A stretch of 64,000 nucleotides of DNA from Monocercomonoides exilis (lineage: Eukaryota > Preaxostyla > Oxymonadida > Polymastigidae): contig LSRY02000032.1 in the NCBI GenBank assembly GCA_001643675.2, positions 496,001-560,000 of the forward strand, written 5' to 3'. Position 1 is the stretch's first letter. The number at the start of each line of letters is the position of its first letter. Below the pieces are notes generated by a model, which saw only the letters and a list, made by a program, of their open reading frames with translations, did not search any database and was not told the origin of the DNA. Made by a program: the position numbers and the translations under genes. Shown here one piece after another: positions 56,303-64,000 of this stretch.

Positions 56303-59300
56303 ATGTTGATCAGGTTTTTATTTTCCAGCAAAATGCAACTAATATTGATATATCTGTTAGCATTAATGAAAATTTCATTTGCAAGTTACACGAAAAATGA
56401 AGAACGCGAGGTGTATATGAGCAGTGATGGTTCAGAGAAGAGTGAATGTTCAAAAGTATCTCCTTGCAATTTTGTTGGAATTTCCAAGTTGCCATGGACG
56501 GATATGACTATTCATGTATTATCAGGAGATTATCTTGTTCACTCTCAGCTCTTCGAAAGAAAAAGGCTTTATTTCAAAGCAGAAGAACAATTAAAAACTG
56601 TTATTTTGCCTATAAAAGATGAAAAAGCGGGAATTTTTGAAAATATAGAAGGTAAATTGGTTTTAGATAATTTAGTCATCAAGAACCAAGCATTAGAAAT
56701 TGGAGCATATGGGGCAATTATTTCAATGATGAAAATTGGATATCTTAAAGTTACAAAATGCTTGTTTACATGTCACCAGAATGTTGCTTGCTTGCGACCA
56801 TTTATTAAAGCTGAAAATTGTGATATATACTTGGAAAACTTACAGATAGAGAATATGGAATCAGCAATGGGAATTGAAAGTTTCGTATTTGAAAACCCCT
56901 CTGCATTTGTGCTTGATAATTTGGTTGTAAAAAATGTTATTTGTGGTAGCACTCTATTAAAGATAAGCGATTCATCACATACTGCGAAATTAAGCAAGAT
57001 TTCTTTTAGTAAGGCGAGCTCAACAGCCTCGTGCAACAGCTTAGTGATTGTGGAAACAGTGTCATCTGTTGAAGTTGATGCCATCATATCAAACGATGAA
57101 ACGCAAATTCAACACAATATAAATAGTGCAATTTTCATGCTTTCAAGGGTTGGAACTGTGACTCTTGGAGGAGGAGAGATTATGAACTTGAAAGGAGAAG
57201 ATCATATGCGGTTTTTGTTTGGAGAGGAAGTCGAAGTTGTTGGAAGAGACTTAACAATTAGAAATGTGGAAAGCGGTGCAAGCGGGGCAGCTATGCTTGT
57301 CAGTGGTGATGGATTGCATTTGAATAATTGCCATTTCGACAAAATCAAAACAAGTTCAAGTGATGGAGCTGTTTTATGCTTAATTTCTGGCAAATGCGTG
57401 TTGGAAGATTGCACATTTACCGAATGCTCTTCAGAACGTTTGCTCTTTTCACACTGCTTCGAGAAAAATAATTATATTTGCACTTTATTCTGGATTAGAT
57501 TTATTAATTTAGATATTTTGTGATTAAACATTTATATTGAAAATCCATATTATGTTTTGTTATTTGCGTATATTTCTACAATATTATGTAATTTTTCATA
57601 CTTCATCAATTATTATTTGTGACAATCTTACACCGATTTAATCTTAATCTCAGCAACACATCCTCTTCCATGTTGCCCAGGGGCCTGCTTCTTTTCGCCT
57701 GGTTTGCTTCGTTTGACACGTTGCTCCTTCACAAAATGCACTGGCTGCGGAAGAAGTGGAGCGATTGGAGTTGATTCAAGCACAGGACAACCAGAATTGT
57801 GGAGAATGGAACAGTGTGTGATGGAGGGATGCCAAGTCAAAATGTCTCAGACCGAAGATGGAACAGAAGGTGAATATAATGCTGATGAGCGTGTTGGATG
57901 CGACTTGTTTGATAAATCTGCAACAGCTTCTTCATTTTGGCGGAGTACACAATTTGTTGACTGGACAACCGATGTGAAAGATCCTCAGCATTCAATTGCT
58001 ACACTCGAAAACGATGATGTTGATTGCGTGATAAACGGAGGATGCAACGAAAGAGATGCATTTACTGTGGATCCTACTGATCTTGGCAGAGACTTTTTTG
58101 GCTGTGGTGCAAATACTGCAACGAAGCGCGAGAACGGCAAAGGAGAAATTCAAAGAGGAAATATGCCGTCTTATTCTAACGCACAAAATGGACCTTGCAA
58201 AACTGTGATGCATGCTGTTAGATCAGCCTCACACGAGAAGACAACAACTATTTTACTGAAAAAGGGAACACACATTGTTTATTCAGTGGAAATTGCTGGG
58301 AAAAGAAAGGAAGATGCTAATAATTTGAATGATGACGTAATACAACTTTCAAGAGAAGATAAGCATTTCAGATCTTCATTTACTAAAAATCAGTCCCCTT
58401 TAAAATCTTTCAATGGAACTTTGCTTTTGGTTAATGCTGCTGATGCGCGAACTGTTGAAATCAGAGGCGAAGATGCGAAAGAAACGGTCCTTCACGACAT
58501 TTTCACCCAAAGCACGTTCGGTTTCAAGGTAAGCGATTGCGGGGTAGCAAAGCTTTCACAGTTCAAACTGGTGTTTCGTGCAGAAGGCAAAAGCGGAGGA
58601 AGCTTTTTGGTTGTTGCAGCTGACGGGACTGGAGAGATGGCTGATGTGGAGTGCGTTTATCAGCCTCCGGAGCTGTTTCCGATTGTTTGTCCAGTCATCC
58701 GCTGCTATGAAAGAGGAACATTGCGACTGGAACGAGTGAAGATGAGCGCGTTTGTGATGCTTAACGACTCCATTGTCCACTGTTTGTCTCCAAAGGAAGT
58801 GATTATCGAAGATTGCACAGCTTCAGACAACGTGCGGAAGTGGAATGGAGGATGTGTTTTGAATGTTGAATTGGAGAGACAGAAACTGGAAAAAGTTGGA
58901 GATAACGATGCTTCTACAAGTACGTTGAGTGTATCGCACTGCATTTTTAAGAATAACCGCGCAAATGAAGTGAATGGAGAAGGAGGAGCCATTCGGTTGA
59001 CCCTGAAGCCTGGACATGAGCTAACCAGATTAGAATTGTTGAAAAATAATGGTTTGCCCTTTTTGACGAATGCTTTATCTTCAATTTATACTTGAAGATA
59101 ATACATGGAATTTATTTATGAATTTCTATTAATTTTCCCATACTTTTATGAAAGAAATTTTATTTTGGAAAATTTGAAATTTTTGTATTGCTATTTTGAT
59201 TAGTTTTTTAGGGAGTTTTAAGCTTTCTGTGTAATGAGCCTTTTAATCCAATTTGATTTTTATGATGAATTCTTTGATTTTTTTCTTAATGTTTTTATTT

Positions 59301-61925
59301 CCAAATAATTATATTATAGCACAATCGTATAACTACATATTTAAAGACAATCACTTTGAAAATTGCAAAGCGTTTGTTGGAAGCGATCTGTTTATCGAAG
59401 CACCATCTCTGTCTAAAGATGTTACAATCGACCATTTTATCGAAATGTGGACATACACAAAAGATGCTTTTTCTCTTACAACTCAAACGAATTTCTATGG
59501 TCTTGACACTACACTGCATCTTTCTGCTTCTCTCTTTCCTTGTTTGTACCATCCAACAGATTCCACAGTCTATGTGAGCGAGCTGAGCGGAGACGATAAT
59601 GCGAAGGAGTCGTGCGGAAATCAGAAATTCCCCTGTTGCACTTTAAATATTGGCATTGAGCGCATGGTTGCACTTGCACCACAGGATGACTCACTAAAAA
59701 CTGTTAATGTGATTGAGAAAACGAAAGTTGAAGAGAACATTGTGTTAACATTGCCTTCAATTTGTTTGTGTGGAGTAGCAAAAACTGTTCATACGACGAA
59801 ATTCAATCGAAGTTCTATTCTTCAGTCAGCCTGTTTACCTGAGAATTCAGAGCCACCACTTTCTGATATCTCCTTTGATGGTCTTATTAAAGCAGCTGCA
59901 ACAAAAATTTCTCCAACAGCCATATTTGAAATAGCAGATGCAGAGAATTGCATGGAAATATCTTTATCGTTGCCCGCTTCATCACAAACAGAGCAGAATA
60001 ACAGCGCTGAAGGAGAAATCAAATTTAGTCATCTAAAATTCCTTCTTCCTCTTTTTGAGCAACATTTTGTGGACTCTTTCTGCAAGGTTACACGCACAGC
60101 TACTGTATCTCTAATCTTTGAACATTGTGCTTTTCAGAATGATTTGCCAAAGTTTTATCGAACAAAATTTGAAATTTCGTCTTACTCTGCAGATTTCTCT
60201 GATTTTCCCTTAGATTATTCTTTGATTGCCCTGTCATCTGCTACTACTATTCTTTCAATGATCAACGTTTCGATGAAAGATCTCACATTCTCAGCACTTT
60301 TGCCCCCAATTGAACTAAACAGCGTTTCACAGGCTTCTTTCAAAGAATTGCTTGTTCAGAGAGTGAATACAAAGGCACCGTTTATTTCATTAGGAACAAG
60401 AACTCAATTTAGAAGAGATCAAAAGTCCGAGAACGATGAACCGACCATTTCAGCTTCTTCTGCTTTGCTTAATAATTCTTCTTTCAATGGAAAGCAACAA
60501 ACAACAACGAATGACATTATTCCATTTGTCAGTATTGTTGAATGCTTCTTTGATTCTGTGAAAAACTATGATGGATCTCAAAGTGCCGTGCTCTTTATAA
60601 ACAATGAAGAGAACATAAAAGTTAAGCTAACGCTTGTGCAAGTGGCTGGTTGTGGTCTGATAAATTCAATAAAAGCAACGAACAATATGGCCCCAGCTCA
60701 ACTTATGTATTTTGCTGGATGTGATGTTGCAATGGATCGAGTGTATTTTGCAGGCGTAACCGATATCACCAATGATTATTATTACTCAACAGATTATTTT
60801 GGGGCTTTTCCTGCATCTGCTTTGGGGCATTACACAATTGATGAGAATTCTGAGTCTGATGAGACGTGGATGTGCAGCTGGAAGACTGTGGCTGCTGTGC
60901 ATGTTGAAGGCTATGGCTCGACACTTGCTGTGAACAGTTCTGTGTTCTGTGGGCACAGTGGTGGGGCATTCTCTGTTCTTGATGGTGCGAAACTGCAGCT
61001 GGAGAACGTTCTTTTTGAGGGAAACAAGGAGCTGAGGCCGAGAACAAAGTATCCATCAGCACAACGAAATGTCAAGTGCAGCGGAGATACATCAGTTGTT
61101 AATATTGTCTCATTGCCAGAAGTCATGAACGAGATAGAAGAGGAAGCTAAAGACAGACAAATGGATTTCAATCTTAAAAATAAGATGACTATTGAAGAAG
61201 CTTCAGAAATAAATAATCTTCAATGGAAACAAAATGTTGATCATTATTTCCGAACCAAGTTTCATTCGCAAAATTTAGTTGAGCCAGATTTGTCGCGTCT
61301 CTCCCTTTGGATTGATGGAAAGGAGTGCCAACTTCATGGCATTGCTGGAAAGGTTGCTTCGCCTTTGTTTGTTCCAGTGGTTGAAGCAATATCAGTTACA
61401 CAGAATCCACATTCTGGTGACAGGATTACTATAACTTTTCGAGGCAAACAGTTAATGCCTTGCAGATTGTTTTATGAATTGTTTATCGAAAAAGAAGGCC
61501 AAAATGGAACTGAGCACAACAACACAGGAGCAATTGAGGTTTCCTCTTTTGTGAATGAAAATGAAGTGACGGCTGTTGTGGACAAAAAGTTATTTGAAGC
61601 AAAACCAGCAAAAGGAAATTTCGAAAAGTTGAACCAGAAGAAAGCACAGAATGATTATGATGTTAAACCAGCTTATTCAATTGCACCTCTTTCTACTGAA
61701 AATTGGAAGGTGAGGCTGTTGTTTGGTCCAGATAAATTGGGGCAGACAGCTTCATTTTCATTGTGGCATCATTCGGAAAACCCAACTAATTCTGAGATTA
61801 GAGCTCATATTGGTTGGATGATCTCTGCAATTATTCTTGCAGTTACAACGGTTGTTTTTTTGATTGTCATGATTGCATTAATAATCACACTTTCAAGAAG
61901 AAAGTCGAGATATACAAAAATTTAG
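56303..61925 (+). CDS. large right-handed beta-helix (pectin-lyase-fold) cell-surface protein, type I membrane
   Basis: Exons 56303-57437, 57654-59051, 59320-61925; introns 216 and 268 nt; sum 5139 nt, 1712 aa. Starting at the in-frame ATG 56333 instead gives a clean signal peptide MQLILIYLLALMKISFA and 1702 aa. Three repeat units each open with a cysteine-rich start, KVSPCNFVGI, NGPCKTVMHAV and KFPCCTLNIGI, preceded by VYMSSDGS or VYVSELSGDD. This is the pattern of parallel beta-helix surface proteins in metamonads and some bacteria. Short Asn/Cys-rich turns such as NNCHFDKI, EDCTFTECS and SHCIFKNN follow. Near residue 1540 an IPT/TIG-like segment (VEAISVTQNPHSGDRITITF) precedes one membrane span (GWMISAIILAVTTVVFLIVM) and a basic tail RRKSRYTKI. 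Likely adhesion or surface coat; ligand unknown. The S-rich bias of other genes here is absent. Confidence 0.78.
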
Positions 61926-62280
61926 AAAAAATTCTTAATTTCTTTCTTTTTTTTTTTTGTTTATTAAAGAAATAGATGAGTTTCTATTTGATGTTTTTTG
62001 TTCATTTTTCATATTTCACTGATTTATTTTTCATTATTTTTCATTATGTTATTTTTGACATTGCATTTGCAGTGTTTATTTGTTACTGTTAGATTTTTGT
62101 AATAAGTTTTACAAATCTTTATTTCAACTTCAAAGGCTTTTTATAATTTAGAATATAAATTCTAGCTTATTTTTCAAAAAAAAATTTTTTTATTTAAAAA
62201 ATTGTTAAATATTCAACTTCTCGTTAAAAAAAAGAGATTTCAGAATTAAACCATTATAATATATATGATAATTATTGAAG
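61926..62280. other. intergenic spacer
   Basis: T-rich spacer between the beta-helix gene stop and the Rad6-like start. Long T and A runs. No motif claimed. Confidence 0.5.
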
Positions 62281-63012
62281 ATGACTACCGCAGCTAGAAG
62301 ACGTCTTATGAAGGATTTTAAACGCACTCAGGTGGACTCACCAGATGGAATACGGGCAGTACCATTGGACACAAACATATTGATATGGAAGGCAGTAATT
62401 TTTGGGTTTTATTATTTTTGCATTTTCCTACATATTCTCAATCTTTTTCTTAAACTTTTGCAATTTTTTAAAACACAAACAGACCAGATAATACTCCATG
62501 GGAGGGAGGTGTTTTCAAACTAATCATGCAATATAGTGAAGAATATCCAAATAAACCTCCAGTTGTCAAATTCCTAACAAAGATATTCCATCCTAATGGT
62601 AAACATTTAATTAGCATTATATATTAATTTTATTTTAACTTCTTGAAAATTTAAAAAAATTTCTTTCTTTCAATTAATTTTTTTTCAAAATTTAATAAAC
62701 ATTTCGCTTCAATAAAGTATATGCTGATGGTTCAATTTGCCTTGACATATTACAAAAGGAATGGAGTTCCATTTATGATAGCATTGCTATACTAACATCA
62801 ATACAGGTTAATTTCTTTTTGAAGTAATTAATATGTATTTTCACTCTTCTTTTATGTTTTAGTCACTTCTCACTGACCCAAATCCTGCCTCTCCAGCAAA
62901 TGCAGAAGCAGCTAAATTATTCACAGACAATCCTCGAGAATACGAGAGACGAGTAAGAGAGATTGTTGAAGAATCATGTTTGAATTTCTCATTCAAAGAC
63001 AATAAACTTTGA
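62281..63012 (+). CDS. UBE2A: Rad6/UBE2A-type ubiquitin-conjugating enzyme E2
   Basis: Exons 62281-62405, 62483-62598, 62718-62806, 62863-63012; introns of 77, 119 and 56 nt, all in phase; 159 aa. The protein opens [15 protein letters not shown], as in Rad6 (MSTPARRRLMRDFKR). It has [33 protein letters not shown], and the active-site block [16 protein letters not shown] with the catalytic Cys (about residue 88), then [23 protein letters not shown]. Length matches the 152-172-aa family. Rad6 monoubiquitinates H2B with Bre1 and PCNA with Rad18. The HPN motif and catalytic Cys are intact. This gene calibrates the intron style of the whole window. Confidence 0.95.
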
Positions 63013-63143
63013 TTCATTCACTTATTTAATTGATTTAGGGATTGCAACTTGAGTTAATGTTAATGATTTTTTAAATAAATTTATAAAACCATTTCATTTA
63101 ATTAAAAAATATTTTTCATTTCAAAGAAATAAATAATAAATAA

Positions 63144-64000
63144 ATGGGCCATTGTTTGATCGACAATAAAATAATGAGCGACCATGCCCCAGGAGAAGCG
63201 AAAATGCATATGCAACAAATGTATTTGGAGCAAAAAAGATTAAGCTTGTCGAAAGCGAGCGCTGATGTATGTTCTTTTTAAATGCATGAAGATATTAGCA
63301 TTTTATATTATTTCTTTTTCAGTATGACCCAGAATTGAGGTGAACAAAAAATAGCATCCATTTTGAATTCTATTTATTATTTTTTATTCAGAACAGCGAA
63401 AATAGATTCTGTAAAACATGTTAGTTCTCGATTCTCTATTCCAAAAGAACGTCGAATGCCTGATCCAAAAATACTTTGTGATAGAGTTTGAAATTGATTC
63501 ATTCTATCGTCTTTTAAACATGCGAGCTGATTTATAAAATTTATAGATATATTCCCCACAATATTCATCAGTAGAACGTCATGTTCCAGGCTTATCATTA
63601 GCAAAACAACTTGCACCTGCTCCTCCACCAAAACCTTCAATTTGCGATACGTCATATAATCCTAGCATGTCTTATGTAAAGCCAAGGTATTTTTGTAATT
63701 TTCTAACATTTTCGCTTTTTGGAAATTTTTTGTTTTAACAAGATCTCCTGCTGTTTCTTTGAAAAATCGGACTGGACGCCAACCAACGAGTCAAAAAAGA
63801 GAAGATCCAGTATGTCATGTTGATGTTATTTTTATTTTACAAAACGTTTTTCCTTTCATTGTATACAAATTCAAAAACTACCATTTGTTAAGAGTTATAC
63901 TCCTTCTTACACCCAGGTACTTCCGGGTCCAACACATTCTCCAATAATAGCAAAACAAGCAGGAAGAGATCGAGCTGTGATGCCAACTCCTGCTTATGTT
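63144..64000 (+). CDS. SHIPPO/STPGR-type (sperm-tail PG-rich) axonemal protein, partial at right edge
   Basis: Exons 63144-63266, 63323-63339 (17 nt), 63392-63485, 63547-63686, 63743-63809, 63917-64000 (continues beyond the window); introns of 56, 52, 61, 56 and 107 nt, all phase-consistent. A second in-frame ATG at 63174 (MSDHAPGEAKMHMQQ) is an alternative start. The protein is basic and proline-rich with short repeats such as FSIPKERRMPDPK, YSPQYSSVERHVPGLSLAKQ and DPVLPGPTHSPIIAKQAGRD. P-G-P-containing units spaced by basic residues are typical of SHIPPO/STPGR microtubule inner or tip proteins of cilia. Family assignment is moderate because only a few repeats are visible. It implies a flagellated organism or life stage. 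Confidence 0.6.

Noticed and set aside
1-64000. CRISPR arrays, rRNA genes, bacterial operons
   Set aside because: No regularly spaced direct repeats with unique spacers, no rRNA-like sequence, and gene structure is intron-bearing eukaryotic.

Overview
The window is eukaryotic nuclear DNA. Genes are split by short GT-AG introns (mostly about 45-250 nt, with 5' sites such as GTTTG, GTATG and GTGTG). Microexons of 11, 14 and 17 nt are inferred. Spacers are AT-rich, and TAA, TAG and TGA all behave as stops. The set of conserved genes (MCTS1, dehydrodolichyl-diphosphate synthase, TRAPPC9, an ATP6AP2-like protein, Rad6/UBE2A, a SHIPPO/STPGR-type flagellar protein) together with a large right-handed beta-helix surface protein with PC-T repeat starts fits a flagellated anaerobic protist. 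My best guess is an oxymonad/metamonad; this is inference from gene style, not a proven assignment. A striking local habit is very long Ser and Glu/Asp homopolymers, built from TTC/TCT/TCA-type trinucleotide runs, inside otherwise conserved proteins.

Layout. 1-26.2 kb is gene-dense and intact: partial MCTS1 (-), DHDDS (-, 3 exons), a small membrane protein (-), an unrecognised 4-exon gene (+), a Ser-rich protein (+), a GT32-like glycosyltransferase (-), TRAPPC9 (-, 3 exons, 2190 aa), an ATP6AP2-like V-ATPase accessory protein (+, only 68 bp from TRAPPC9), an ARM/HEAT-type protein (-, 5 exons) and, head to head with it, a 2241-aa Ser/Arg-rich protein (+, 5 exons).

26.2-56 kb is an island of mobile elements and decayed genes: a foldback with a perfect 40-nt inverted repeat; a complete Merlin/IS1016-like transposon (27469-29878) with 476-bp TIRs, an intact DDE transposase and an 8-bp target duplication; a decayed hAT-like element (30213-33581) with its own 8-bp duplication; a frame-broken ARM-like gene region (about 34.6-40.5 kb); an 8415-bp element (40586-49000) bounded by 450-bp TIRs; and two more frame-broken coding regions (49.7-55.2 kb).

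The 8.4-kb element is the most unusual object in the window. It carries two divergent genes. One encodes a ubiquitin-specific-protease (USP, C19) domain fused upstream of a DDE-like transposase region, interrupted by one apparent frameshift. The other encodes a second, different USP-like protease. Near its left end lies a roughly 128-nt segment of nested, perfectly pairing helices that looks like a structured RNA, and a degenerate copy of the TIR sequence lies between the two divergent genes.

56-64 kb returns to intact genes: a 3-exon, roughly 1700-aa beta-helix cell-surface protein (+), a 4-exon Rad6/UBE2A ubiquitin-conjugating enzyme (+), and the first six exons of a SHIPPO/STPGR-like axonemal protein (+) that runs off the right edge. 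All exon boundaries were worked out by hand from reading frame and GT-AG consensus; transcript data would be decisive.
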